Origin: Bacteroidota bacterium
GTDB lineage: Bacteria; Bacteroidota; Bacteroidia; J057; JADKCL01
NCBI GenBank assembly: GCA_016718825.1
Contig: JADKCL010000024.1
Location: 77,002-141,001, forward strand
Length of the DNA stretch: 64,000 bases
Reading direction: 5' to 3'
The stretch's first letter is position 1; each line of letters starts with the position of its first letter. The position numbers and the translations under genes were made by a program. A model generated the notes under the pieces. That model searched no databases, was not told the origin of the DNA, and saw only the letters and a list, made by a program, of their open reading frames with translations. Of this stretch, positions 8,845 through 18,966 are shown in pieces.

Positions 8845-11800
8845 TTATTCTTTGACCAAGCGGAATATGCGAGATTGCGCTCCGCGTGTCACCTTCACAA
8901 TATAAACCGAGGCCGCAAGCCCATCCACAGCGATCTCCTCACTGAAGTTGGCCCCCGCCTGAGCGGTATGATGGATCAATTGACGACCATAGAGGTCAGT
9001 CACTTCAATCAGCAGGACACCCGGCTTTGCCGTGGTCCCGGCTACCGTGAACCTGTCCCGTGTAGGATTCGGGAAAAGCCCCACTTCTGACCATTCCAAG
9101 GCATCTTCCACACCGGAAATGACATCCACATCGTGGCACATCGTTGAGGCTCCGCAATCATTGGTTGCCGTCAAACAAACATAAAACAGGCCAACCACAG
9201 CATAAGCATGCGTCGGATTTTGAAGTGTACTCGTCCCGCCGTCGCCAAAGTCCCAAGCCCAGGCATTCGGGGAATTGCTGCTCAAGTCCGTGAAGGCCAT
9301 CGACGACAAGTTTCCAGCAAAGGAAAAGTCCGTTCCAGGCGTCGGGCAAGCCACCGAAATGGTATCACAATAGGTATCCGTACCGCATTCTGTCGTCATC
9401 GTCAAGCAGACGTTGTACAATCCGCCGACAGCGTAGGTATGGCTGGGGTTGAACAACACCGACGTGCCGCCATCGCCAAAGTCCCACGAATATGTCGGTG
9501 TACCTGTAGAAGTGCTCTGAACGGTGAAATTGGCTTGAAAGCCGAGGACAATTGTCGAAAAGCCAGCCACTGGCGGTGGACAAACGACGGTCACATTCTG
9601 GCAACTCGTACTTGTGCTACAAGCATTGGTTGCTGTGAGGCAGACATTGTAGGTGCCGGGCGCAGCGTAGGTATGGCTTGGATTCTGCGAAGTCGAAGTT
9701 CCGCCATCACCAAAGTCCCAGCTCCAAGAAGTCGGTACACCCGTGGAAGCATCTGCGAACGACAATTGCAGCAAATTGGCCGTGTTGCTGAAGGCTGCCG
9801 CCGGCGGCTGGCAAACCGTCACCGTTTGGCAACTGACATTGATTCCGCAGGCATTCGTCGCTGTCAAACAGACGCTGTAGCTGCCCGCAGCAGCATAAGT
9901 ATGCGTCGGATTCTGCAAGGTGGAGGTGTTTCCGTCCCCAAAATTCCAGCTCCAGCTAATCGGCGTATTGAGGGTGTTGTCGGTGAATGTTGCGTTCAAG
10001 CCAGCCGTGGTCGCGGTATATTGCGCAACAGGAAGTGGCTGCACGGTAATCGTCACCGGCGCAGACGGGTTACTTGCGCAACCTTGGTTGGTCACGACCA
10101 CGGTGTAGGTACCGTTGCCAGTCACCAAAACCGAAGCAGAGGTTTGACCGCCAGGTGACCAGCTATTGTTGGTTGCGCTGCTCGATGTGAGCGTTACGCT
10201 TCCCCCAGCACAGAATGTCGTTGGGCCGCTTGGCGTAATCGTCGGCGTCGATGGCTGGGCACTTGCGGTGACAACCGTCGGGGCCGATGTCGCTGTACAA
10301 CCAAATCCGTTACTGACTTGGACGGTGTAGGAACCTGAAGCTGATGCCGTGATCGACTGCGTCGTTGCTCCGCCAGGACTCCAGGTATTGTTGGTGGCGC
10401 TCGAACTCGTCAAGGTGACGCTGCCCCCAATACAGAAGCTCGTCGGACCGGATGCTGAAACAGTAGGTGTCGAAGGTACCGGATTCACGGTTACCGTGAC
10501 TGGAACGGCCGTTGCCGAACTGCAACCCAAGGCCGTCGCCATGACGGTATAGTTTCCAGATGCGGTCACTGTTATCGTCTGCGTCGTCTGATTTCCAGGA
10601 GACCACAAGTTGCCCGAAGGGTTGCTACTGGTCAATGTCACCGATCCGCCAGCACAAAAGGTCGTGGGGCCGGATGCGGAAATGCTAGGCGTTGCAGGAA
10701 CAGCATTCACGGTGACGGTCACAGGCGCAGAAGGTGCCGAAGTACAACCCAAAACCGTTTGCGTCACCGTATAGGTGCCGGAGGTATTGACCGTAATTGC
10801 TTGCGTCGTGGCACCACCCGGTGACCAAAGATTACCATTGGAAGCGCTGGAGGTGAGCGTTACGCTGCCGCCTACGCAAAAGGTCGTTGGGCCGCTGGGT
10901 GTGATCACGGGTCCGGCAGGTGCAGGGGTGACAGTGACCACCACTGGCGCTGAGGCAGCTGAAACACAGCCGGAAGCTGTTTCGGTGACCGTATAGGATC
11001 CAGATGTGGTGACCGTAATGGCCTGTGTCGTTGCGCCACCTGGAGACCAAGTATTGCCGGATGTCGCACTGGATGTCAATACCACGTTTCCGCCTGCGCA
11101 GAACGTCAACGGACCTGAGGCGGAAACCGTAGGCGCGGCTGGTGTAGGATTCACCGTCACGACGATTGGGGCTGAGGCCGCCGATGTACAACCAGAGGTT
11201 GTTACTTGGACGCTGTAAGATCCACTGGCAGAAACCGTGATTGATTGCGTCGTCGCGCCGCCGGGAGACCAAACGTTGCCCGTCGGGCTGCTACTGGTCA
11301 ACACGACGCTGCCGCCTGCGCAAAATGTCGTCGGTCCAGACGCCGAAATCGTCGGGGTTGCCGGGATCGGATTTACCGTCACGACGGTAGGCGCAGATGC
11401 CGGGGAAGTACATCCCGATACCGTTTGCGTCACCGTATAGGAACCACTTGTGGTCACCGTAATGGCCTGTGTCGTAGCACCGCCGGGTGACCAAGTATTG
11501 CCCAAGGCTACGCTGGAGGTCAAGACGACGTTTCCGCCAGCGCAGAAGGTCGTCGGACCGCCCGCTGTAACGCTGGGTGCTGCCGGGATAGGATTCACGG
11601 TCACAACTGTAGGTGCAGACGTAGCGGTACAGCCGTTCACATCGGTGATTTGGACCGAATAAGATCCACTTGTCGAAACGTTGATGGATTGCGTCGTGGC
11701 GCCGCCGGGGCTCCAGACAAATCCGCTTGCCGCACTGGAAGTCAGGGTGACACTGCCACCTGTACAGAAGGTCGTCGGACCGGAAGGCGTTACCGTTGGC

Positions 11801-14800
11801 GTCACCGCCGAACTGTTGACCGTAACAACGGTGGGCGCCGAAGTTGCCGAGCAACCCAATGCATTGGTTACCTGCACCGTGTAAGAACCATTGGCACTGA
11901 CCGTGATGGCCTGTGTGGTGGCACCGCCTGGACTCCAGAGATAACTCGTTGCCAATGGTGCAGTCAGCGTTACAGATCCGCCAGTACAGAACGTGGTGGG
12001 GCCGGATGCGCTGATGGTAGGTGTGGCAGGAGCCGCATTCACGGTCACCGTGATGGCATTCGAAGGCGCAGAAACACAACCCCCGTTGTCGACGACCACC
12101 GAATAAGTTCCGCTCGTTGTCACGGAAATCGAAGCAGTCGTCGCACCGCCCGGTGTCCAGACGTTGTTGCTCGGGCTGCTGCTGTTGAGGGTCACGCTTC
12201 CGCCGGCGCAGAAGGTCGTCGGTCCAGATGCCGTGATCGTAGGTGTTGCGGGAAGTGGATTCACCGTCACTACCGTCGGTGCTGAGGTTGCTGAACAACC
12301 ATTTGCGTCGGTCACTTGGACGGTATAGGAACCGCTCGCACTCACACTCACACTCTGCGCTGTACTCCCGCCAGGGCTCCAGAGATAGGCATTCGCGGCG
12401 GTCGAAGTCAGGTTCACGCTGCCGCCCGTGCAGAAGGTCGTCGGACCGGAAGGCGTGATCGTTGGCGTCGAAGGCAAAGGATTTACCGTGACGGTGATGC
12501 TATTCGAAGGCGCAGAAGTACATCCGCCATTGCTCACAACCACAGAATATGTGCCACTTGTCGTCGCCGAAATGGATGCAGTTGTCGCGCCGCCGGGAGT
12601 CCAAACGTTGTTGACAGGGCTGCTGCTGTTCAAAGTGACGCTTCCGCCAGAACAGAAGGTCGTCGGACCAGATGCCGTGATCGAAGGTGTCGCAGGAATT
12701 GGATTGACGGTGACCACGGTTGGCGCTGAGGTGGCAGTACAACCGTTGACATCCGTGATTTGCACGGTGTAGGTCCCGCTTGTGCCGACCGTGATGCCTT
12801 GCGTGGTCGCGCCGCCGGGATTCCAAACATAACCGCTGGCTACGCTGGATGTCAACGTCACACTTCCACCCGTACAGAAGGTCGTCGGGCCGGATGGGGT
12901 TATTGTAGGGGTCACTGCGGAGGTATTGACGGTCACGACGGTAGGAGCAGACGTTGCCGAACAACCATTGGCGTCGGTCACTTGGACGGTGTAGGAACCG
13001 CTCGCACTCACACTCACACTCTGCGCTGTACTCCCGCCAGGGCTCCAGAGATAGGCATTCGCGGAAGTGGAAGTCAGGGTCACGCTGCCGCCTGTGCAGA
13101 AGGTCGTCGGACCGGAAGGCGTAATGACGGGCGTCGAAGGCAATGGGTTTACGGTGACCGTAATGCTATTCGAAGGCGCAGAAGTACAGCCGCCGTTGTT
13201 GACGACAACTGAATAGGTACCGCTCGTCGTCGCTGAAATCGAAGCTGTGGTAGCGCCGCCTGGTGTCCAGACGTTGTTGACAGGGCTGCTGCTGTTGAGG
13301 GTCACGCTTCCGCCAGCGCAGAAGGTCGTCGGACCAGATGCCGTGATCACAGGTGTTGCGGGAAGTGGATTGACCGTCACCACCGTAGGTGCGGACGTGG
13401 CCGAACAACCATTGGCGTCGGTCACTTGGACCGTGTAGGAACCGCTTGTGGTCGCGCTCAAGGTTTGTGTCGTCGCCCCGCCGGGGCTCCAGAGATAGGC
13501 ATTCGCTGCGGTCGAAGTCAGGGTCACGCTGCCGCCCGTGCAGAAGGTCGTCGGACCGGAAGGGGTAATGACGGGCGTCGAAGGCAATGGGTTTACGGTG
13601 ACCGTAATGCTATTCGAAGGCGCAGAAGTACAGCCGCCGTTGTTGACGACAACTGAATAGGTACCGCTCGTCGTCGCTGAAATCGAAGCTGTTGTGGCGC
13701 CGCCCGGTGTCCAGACGTTGTTGACGGGCTGCTGCTGTTCAGCGTGACGCTTCCCCCAGCGCAGAAGGTCGTCGGACCAGATGCCGTGATCACAGGCGTT
13801 GCTGGAAGTGGATTGACGGTCACCACCGTAGGTGCCGACGTCGCCGAACAACCATTCGCGTCGGTCACTTGGACAGTGTAGGAACCGCTCGCGCTCAAGG
13901 CTCACACTCTGCGCTGTACTCCCGCCAGGGCTCCAGAGATAGGCATTCGCTGCGGTCGAAGTCAGGTTCACGCTGCCGCCTGTGCAGAAGGTCGTCGGAC
14001 CGGAAGGCGTAATGACGGGCGTCGAAGGCAATGGATTTACGGTGACCGTAATGCTATTCGAAGGCAAAGAAGTACAGCCGCCGTTGTTGACGACAACCGA
14101 ATATGTGCCACTCGTCGTCGCTGAAATCGAAGCTGTGGTAGCACCGCCTGGTGTCCAGACGTTGTTGACGGGGCTGCTGCTGTTCAGCGTTACGCTTCCG
14201 CCAGCGCAGAAGGTCGTCGGACCGGATGCCGTGATCACAGGTGTTGCGGGAAGTGGATTGACCGTCACCACCGTAGGTGCGGACGTCGCCGAACAACCAT
14301 TGGCATCGGTCACTTGGACGGTGTAGGAACCGCTCGCACTCACACTCACACTCTGCGCTGTACTCCCGCCAGGGCTCCAGAGATAGGCATTCGCTGCGGT
14401 CGAAGTCAGGGTCACGCTGCCGCCCGTGCAGAAGGTCGTCGGACCGGAAGGCGTAATGACGGGCGTCGAAGGCAATGGATTTACGGTGACCGTAATGCTA
14501 TTCGAAGGCAAAGAAGTACAGCCGCCGTTGTTGACGACAACCGAATAAGTGCCACTCGTCGTCGCTGAAATCGAAGCCGTCGTAGCGCCGCCCGGTGTCC
14601 AGACGTTGTTGACGGGGCTGCTGCTGTTCAGCGTGACGCTTCCGCCAGCGCAGAAGGTCGTCGGACCGGAAGCTGTGATTACAGGTGTTGCGGGAAGTGG
14701 ATTGACCGTCACGACCGTCGGTGCTGAGGTAGCAGTGCAACCTGCACCATTGGTGACTTGGACCGTGTAGGAACCTGAAGTCGTCGCCGAAATCGCTTGC

Positions 14801-17337
14801 GTTGTCGCTCCGCCGGGGCTCCAGAGATAACTTGTGCCAGCCGTGGATGTCAACGTGACACTTCCACCTGCACAAAAGGTCGTTGGGCCGGAGGGCGTGA
14901 TCGTCGGTGTTGCGGGCAAAGCATTCACCGTGACCACCGTAGGTGCAGAGGTTGCTGTACAACCATTGCTACCCGTCACTTGAACGGTGTAGGAACCGCT
15001 CGCACTCACACTCACACTCTGCGCTGTACTCCCACCGGGGCTCCACAGATAGGAAGTCGCAGCCGTGGAGGTCAAGTTGACACTACCACCTGCGCAAAAT
15101 GTCGTTGGCCCCGAAGGTGTGATTGTGGGCGTCGATGGCGCTGCATTTACCGTCACCACCACTGGCGCAGAGGCTGCTGAGGTGCATCCTGACGTTGTCA
15201 CCGATACCGTATAGGATCCACTTGTCGACACCGTCAAAGCTTGTGTCGTCGCGCCACCCGGACTCCAAACATTCCCGGTTGGGCTGCTGCTCGTGAGTAC
15301 GACCGTACCCGGTGCACAGAATGTCAGCGGACCGGAGGCCGAAACCGTCGGCGTCGCAGGAATTGCATTGATCGTGATATTTACGCCGTTGTCGCTGCCC
15401 ACGATCGCAGGGGTGCTGGAAACGACACGTACCCGGTAGCCTGTTCCCGTGGCGGTACCGCCGGGAATTGTGCAAACAATGGTGCCTGCAGTCGTGCTCA
15501 CAAGCGTGCCGATCGTCACTGGCGAACCAAAACTACCCGAGGCGTTGGAGAGCTGCGCCGTAAAAACGTTGCCGGCAATATACGGCCCGGTAATGGTGAA
15601 AGGAAGGTTGAAAGTGGCGCCGGCGCAGAAGGGCGAACCTGTTACGGTTCCAGTGGTGATTGTATTTCCTGCGGCCACGATCTTGAGTTGGCCGTTGCGC
15701 GTGGTATGCGGGATGACAGCGAAGGTATTGTCGGTAAATTCCAGTGGTGTGGGTGTATTGGCAAAGGTGACCGGCGTGACTGCCCCTGGCGCGCCCACCA
15801 AGTTGTACCGTACCGTAAACAAAATCGCCGAATCCGGGACGGTGACCCCCACAAGTGTCGGATCATTCCAAGAAAAGGTCAGTTTTCCCGTGCCGATTTG
15901 CGTCGTCCCGAAGTTGGAGAGCGACATGTTGGGAAGGCCAAAAAATGGGATGCTATTGTAGGTTGCCACCGTTGTGCCGCCCCAATCTACCGTACCTTGC
16001 ATCGCAATGAGGTTATTGAAGTCGTTGGCGCGCACAGGAAGATCCACCGTGGTAAGTGTCGGGCCTTGAACAGAATCCGCAAAGATTTTGAATTGCGGAA
16101 CCGAGCCATTCACCCGGATATTTCCGTTGCGGGTGGTATGCGGAATGACCGTAAACGAATTGTCGGTGAATTCCAGCGGCGTAGGTGTGTTGACGAAAGA
16201 AACAGGGGTTTGTGAGCCAGGTGTGCCCACAATGTTGAATCGGATGGTGAAAATGATCGCCGAGTCAGGAACTGTGACACCGATCAATGTGGGGTCATTC
16301 CAAGAGAAAGTCAGTTTACCCGTTCCCACCTGCGTCGTCCCGAAATTGGACAGCGACATACTTGGCAATCCAAAAAAGGTCATGCTGTTGTAGGTTGCGA
16401 TGGAGGTATTCCAGGAAACCGTGCCCTGCGCTGCAATCAGATTGGTCCATTCGTTTGCACGGATGGGAACATCTACTTGCGAACCGGTGTTTCCACTGAC
16501 AGAATCCGCAAATATCTTAAAAATGCCCGACGAGCAAGAAGCCGGGGCTGTAAACAAGTTATTGGCAGTCAAGGCACAACCCGGCGATGCCGAAAAATTG
16601 GATGTAACGTTGACCGCAGCGCCGTTGGCCGTCAAACCGGTCAAAGTCACGGTTTGGGGGCTGCTTGTAATGGCAAAACTTTGTCCGGCGACATTCAGCG
16701 TTCCCGTTCCAGGCGCGTTGTTATAGGTCACGGTGACCTGCTGCGTATAGGTATTGGTCCCTGGATTGCAAGCTGTTTGCGTACCAGCCGAGAGATTGGT
16801 AATCGCGCAAGCACCACCACCTGTCACGTCAATTTTCCCGGGATTGACCACAAAAGGTATAGGAGCAAAACTCAGATCGACCACCTCAATCGGCGTCGGA
16901 GAATTGACGATTGAAACCGGTGTGGTTGAGCCACCTGAACCCACCAAATTAAACCTGATTTTGAAAATCGTCGTGCCTGCCGGCACCGTGATGCCGGTGA
17001 CGTTGTTGTCATTCCACGAAAAGGTCAGCCTACCGGTTCCGATTTGTGCGGTTCCAAAATTGGATCCGGACAAAAACGGCAAGTTGTAGGCAACGGTGCT
17101 GTTGTAAGTCGCGACAGCCACGTTCCACTGAAATGTGCCCTGAAGTGAAATAATGTCGGTAAACTCACGCACCTTTACGCTTACATCCACCTGCGAGCCA
17201 TTGGTGCCGCTGACGGTGTCGGCCCAGATCGTGAACGTGGCCTTGGCCTGAGTGGCGGCAAAAAACAAGAGCAAACAAGCGATCCACCCTTTGAGGGAAG
17301 GAACCTTCGAATTCAAAAATGTCAAGATTTTTTTCAT
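8845..17337 (-). CDS. Giant T9SS surface protein: cohesin-like, ~24 Ig-like and 4 PKD modules
   Basis: About 2,830 residues. I start at the ATG at 17337 (MKKILTFLNSK... signal peptide ending ATQAKA) because the ATG at 17370 overlaps the previous gene. Order: three cohesin-like modules (FKIFADSVSGNTGSQVDVPI..., LTFSWNDPTLIGV), about 24 Ig-like repeats of ~75 residues (SGPTTFCAGGSVTLTS ... SGSYTVQVT), four PKD domains (SWNFGDGNTS...HTYAAAGSYSVCLTATNACG) and a T9SS sorting domain (LFPNPTRDRFTV ... FRLVKE). The likely role is an adhesive or scaffolding fibre at the cell surface. Between about 13726 and 13900 the frame is disturbed by a lost G and a gained base; the two cancel, so the overall frame stays open. 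It is the last of three same-strand surface protein genes. Confidence 0.85.
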   Translation of the reverse strand: MKKILTFLNSKVPSLKGWIACLLLFFAATQAKATFTIWADTVSGTNGSQVDVSVKVREFTDIISLQGTFQWNVAVATYNSTVAYNLPFLSGSNFGTAQIGTGRLTFSWNDNNVTGITVPAGTTIFKIRFNLVGSGGSTTPVSIVNSPTPIEVVDLSFAPIPFVVNPGKIDVTGGGACAITNLSAGTQTACNPGTNTYTQQVTVTYNNAPGTGTLNVAGQSFAITSSPQTVTLTGLTANGAAVNVTSNFSASPGCALTANNLFTAPASCSSGIFKIFADSVSGNTGSQVDVPIRANEWTNLIAAQGTVSWNTSIATYNSMTFFGLPSMSLSNFGTTQVGTGKLTFSWNDPTLIGVTVPDSAIIFTIRFNIVGTPGSQTPVSFVNTPTPLEFTDNSFTVIPHTTRNGNIRVNGSVPQFKIFADSVQGPTLTTVDLPVRANDFNNLIAMQGTVDWGGTTVATYNSIPFFGLPNMSLSNFGTTQIGTGKLTFSWNDPTLVGVTVPDSAILFTVRYNLVGAPGAVTPVTFANTPTPLEFTDNTFAVIPHTTRNGQLKIVAAGNTITTGTVTGSPFCAGATFNLPFTITGPYIAGNVFTAQLSNASGSFGSPVTIGTLVSTTAGTIVCTIPGGTATGTGYRVRVVSSTPAIVGSDNGVNITINAIPATPTVSASGPLTFCAPGTVVLTSSSPTGNVWSPGGATTQALTVSTSGSYTVSVTTSGCTSAASAPVVVTVNAAPSTPTITPSGPTTFCAGGSVNLTSTAATSYLWSPGGSTAQSVSVSASGSYTVQVTGSNGCTATSAPTVVTVNALPATPTITPSGPTTFCAGGSVTLTSTAGTSYLWSPGGATTQAISATTSGSYTVQVTNGAGCTATSAPTVVTVNPLPATPVITASGPTTFCAGGSVTLNSSSPVNNVWTPGGATTASISATTSGTYSVVVNNGGCTSLPSNSITVTVNPLPSTPVITPSGPTTFCTGGSVTLTSTAANAYLWSPGGSTAQSVSVSASGSYTVQVTDANGCSATSAPTVVTVNPLPATPVITASGPTTFCAGGSVTLNSSSPVNNVWTPGGATTASISATTSGTYSVVVNNGGCTSLPSNSITVTVNPLPSTPVITPSGPTTFCTGGSVNLTSTAANAYLWSPGGSTAQSVSLERERFLHCPSDRREWLFGDVGTYGGDRQSTSSNACDHGIWSDDLLRWGKRHAEQQQPVNNVWTPGGATTASISATTSGTYSVVVNNGGCTSAPSNSITVTVNPLPSTPVITPSGPTTFCTGGSVTLTSTAANAYLWSPGGATTQTLSATTSGSYTVQVTDANGCSATSAPTVVTVNPLPATPVITASGPTTFCAGGSVTLNSSSPVNNVWTPGGATTASISATTSGTYSVVVNNGGCTSAPSNSITVTVNPLPSTPVITPSGPTTFCTGGSVTLTSTSANAYLWSPGGSTAQSVSVSASGSYTVQVTDANGCSATSAPTVVTVNTSAVTPTITPSGPTTFCTGGSVTLTSSVASGYVWNPGGATTQGITVGTSGTYTVQITDVNGCTATSAPTVVTVNPIPATPSITASGPTTFCSGGSVTLNSSSPVNNVWTPGGATTASISATTSGTYSVVVSNGGCTSAPSNSITVTVNPLPSTPTITPSGPTTFCTGGSVNLTSTAANAYLWSPGGSTAQSVSVSASGSYTVQVTDANGCSATSAPTVVTVNPLPATPTITASGPTTFCAGGSVTLNSSSPSNNVWTPGGATTASISVTTSGTYSVVVDNGGCVSAPSNAITVTVNAAPATPTISASGPTTFCTGGSVTLTAPLATSYLWSPGGATTQAITVSANGSYTVQVTNALGCSATSAPTVVTVNSSAVTPTVTPSGPTTFCTGGSVTLTSSAASGFVWSPGGATTQSINVSTSGSYSVQITDVNGCTATSAPTVVTVNPIPAAPSVTAGGPTTFCAGGNVVLTSSVALGNTWSPGGATTQAITVTTSGSYTVTQTVSGCTSPASAPTVVTVNPIPATPTISASGPTTFCAGGSVVLTSSSPTGNVWSPGGATTQSITVSASGSYSVQVTTSGCTSAASAPIVVTVNPTPAAPTVSASGPLTFCAGGNVVLTSSATSGNTWSPGGATTQAITVTTSGSYTVTETASGCVSAASAPVVVTVTPAPAGPVITPSGPTTFCVGGSVTLTSSASNGNLWSPGGATTQAITVNTSGTYTVTQTVLGCTSAPSAPVTVTVNAVPATPSISASGPTTFCAGGSVTLTSSNPSGNLWSPGNQTTQTITVTASGNYTVMATALGCSSATAVPVTVTVNPVPSTPTVSASGPTSFCIGGSVTLTSSSATNNTWSPGGATTQSITASASGSYTVQVSNGFGCTATSAPTVVTASAQPSTPTITPSGPTTFCAGGSVTLTSSSATNNSWSPGGQTSASVLVTGNGTYTVVVTNQGCASNPSAPVTITVQPLPVAQYTATTAGLNATFTDNTLNTPISWSWNFGDGNTSTLQNPTHTYAAAGSYSVCLTATNACGINVSCQTVTVCQPPAAAFSNTANLLQLSFADASTGVPTSWSWDFGDGGTSTSQNPSHTYAAPGTYNVCLTATNACSTSTSCQNVTVVCPPPVAGFSTIVLGFQANFTVQSTSTGTPTYSWDFGDGGTSVLFNPSHTYAVGGLYNVCLTMTTECGTDTYCDTISVACPTPGTDFSFAGNLSSMAFTDLSSNSPNAWAWDFGDGGTSTLQNPTHAYAVVGLFYVCLTATNDCGASTMCHDVDVISGVEDALEWSEVGLFPNPTRDRFTVAGTTAKPGVLLIEVTDLYGRQLIHHTAQAGANFSEEIAVDGLAASVYIVKVTRGAQSRIFRLVKE
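12960..14750 (-). repeat. 444-bp tandem super-repeat inside the giant Ig-like gene
   Basis: The landmark sequence GCGTCGGTCACTTGGA recurs, with small changes, near 12970, 13415, 13858 and 14303. This is a 444-bp period, equal to two Ig-like modules (148 residues). Copies are almost identical at the DNA level, so expansion is recent. Such a tract is prone to copy-number change and to assembly collapse. Confidence 0.8.
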
Positions 17338-17350
17338 GTCAAACGTGGAA

Positions 17351-18853
17351 TTAAGGTCTGTCGAAAACAATTTTTCTCAAAAAGTGCCCTGCGTCGGTTT
17401 CGACATTCAGGAACCCAAAACCTGAGGCGGTTTCGGAAGGGATTTGGCATTCGATCATATTTCCAGTGCAAATCCAATCGAGGGGGAAAGATTGGCCCAA
17501 GCCGTTCATCCAGGATACATGCTGTACCGTGGGGAAACCGCTACCGGAAAACACTGTAAACCGGCCGCGATCAGCGGAAACCGGATTGGGATAAATTTGA
17601 ACTTCGGCAAAGGATGGATCCGCGGCTATTCCGGTTCCGGAACCTGTGACCAAAAGATGACCTTGAAGCAGGGTCAATTGCGCCGTGTTGAAACTGACAT
17701 CTACCAATTCCCAAGGCGTGGGAGATTGGACGAAATCTACATCGGAGGCCGCCCCGGCAGCGCCGACGTAGAGGACCTGCAAACCAAACATCGCTGCAGA
17801 GTCTGCAAGATTGACGCCAATCAGGCTCGGATCGTTCCAAGAAAAGGTCACAATTCCTTGGGCGACAGCGGTCAAGCCAAAATTGGACAAGGACATATTG
17901 GGCAACAGCGGAATCACAGCCCCATAAGTGGCCACGCCCGCATCCCAAGACAAGGTCCCTTGTGCACTGATGATGTCCTGAAAGCCCAAAACACGGATGT
18001 AAATCGTATCCATTACACCGGAAGGACCTTCAATCGAATCTCCGAAAATGGTCACTGCTGCGGCAGGTGCCAACGTCGCGAATCCAAACGGACCTGCACT
18101 CACCGTATTCAGGCTGTCGCATTCTTCCTGCACGTAAAATTCAAAGGTCCCTCCCGCCTGCAGGTTCGAAACCAACACAGTATTGTTGCCCTGTTGGGAG
18201 GTGCCGGATGCGTTTCCAAGGCCGGAACCCGGCGTAAAGCCCCAAATACCCCATTCGAGGAAGTAGTTGGCACCGGGATTGGTCGAATGCCATTGCAAAT
18301 GCGCCTGTGTTTGCAACACGCCGGTCGCATTCAACGAATCCGGAATTTCGCAGACCGTGGGGACGTTGATGCGGACATTGCCGCTCCGCGTTACAAAAGG
18401 TATCGGCGTATATGCCCAGTTGACAACTTCGATGAGGGTAGGAATCGCTGTGATCGCAACGGGAGATTCTGAACCTGGACTACCAACCAATTGAAAGACA
18501 ACGCCAAAGATTTCACTGCCGTCGGGAATTGAAATTGGCGTGAGATTGTTTTCATTCCAGGAGAATGTCAGCTTGCCATTGACAACATACGAAGTCCCGA
18601 AATTGGCATTGGTCATGCTGGGCAAATTCATGTTTTGAACGCCGACAAATGCAAGCACCGCGCTGTCAAAAGCAACTGTTCCCTGCACGGAAATGATGGA
18701 ATCAAAATGATTCACCCTGATGGGCACAATCACCTGCGAACCTTGGTTTCCCGTGAGTGAATCTGCAAAGAATTCAAATTGACCGGCAGGCATTGCCCAT
18801 CCGCGCGTGCAGAGGAGCAAGCCAACAAAGATTCCGGTCAGGAGTGATTTCAT
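17351..18853 (-). CDS. T9SS surface protein with two cohesin-like modules
   Basis: 500 residues with a signal peptide (MKSLLTGIFVGLLLCTRGWA). A first cohesin-like module (FEFFADSLTGNQGSQVIVPIRV ... LTFSWNENNLTPI) is followed by a fibronectin-III-like segment (TGVLQTQAHLQWHSTNPGA ... FEFYVQEEC). Next comes a second cohesin-like module (VTIFGDSIEGPSGVMDTIYI ... VTFSWNDPSLIGV) and a T9SS tail (VQIYPNPVSADRGRF). The cohesin modules closely resemble those of the next gene, which starts about 14 bp after this stop, indicating an operon. Cohesins bind dockerins, and a dockerin-like pair is encoded in the preceding gene, so it may anchor that protein at the surface. Binding is inferred only. Confidence 0.8.
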   Translation of the reverse strand: MKSLLTGIFVGLLLCTRGWAMPAGQFEFFADSLTGNQGSQVIVPIRVNHFDSIISVQGTVAFDSAVLAFVGVQNMNLPSMTNANFGTSYVVNGKLTFSWNENNLTPISIPDGSEIFGVVFQLVGSPGSESPVAITAIPTLIEVVNWAYTPIPFVTRSGNVRINVPTVCEIPDSLNATGVLQTQAHLQWHSTNPGANYFLEWGIWGFTPGSGLGNASGTSQQGNNTVLVSNLQAGGTFEFYVQEECDSLNTVSAGPFGFATLAPAAAVTIFGDSIEGPSGVMDTIYIRVLGFQDIISAQGTLSWDAGVATYGAVIPLLPNMSLSNFGLTAVAQGIVTFSWNDPSLIGVNLADSAAMFGLQVLYVGAAGAASDVDFVQSPTPWELVDVSFNTAQLTLLQGHLLVTGSGTGIAADPSFAEVQIYPNPVSADRGRFTVFSGSGFPTVQHVSWMNGLGQSFPLDWICTGNMIECQIPSETASGFGFLNVETDAGHFLRKIVFDRP

Positions 18854-18966
18854 CAGGCAAATTGAATTGAAGAGGAATCGTTGTCAGTCCCCTCCAAAGC
18901 CTTGGAGAGGACTGAACAACAATCTTGAATTGCGCTCAATGCCGCTTGCATACGCGTCACGCGGGA

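Noticed and set aside
9208..16726. Many long plus-strand frames opposite the giant Ig-like gene
   Set aside because: They are shadows of a strongly repetitive, codon-biased gene; their own repeats track the minus-strand modules.
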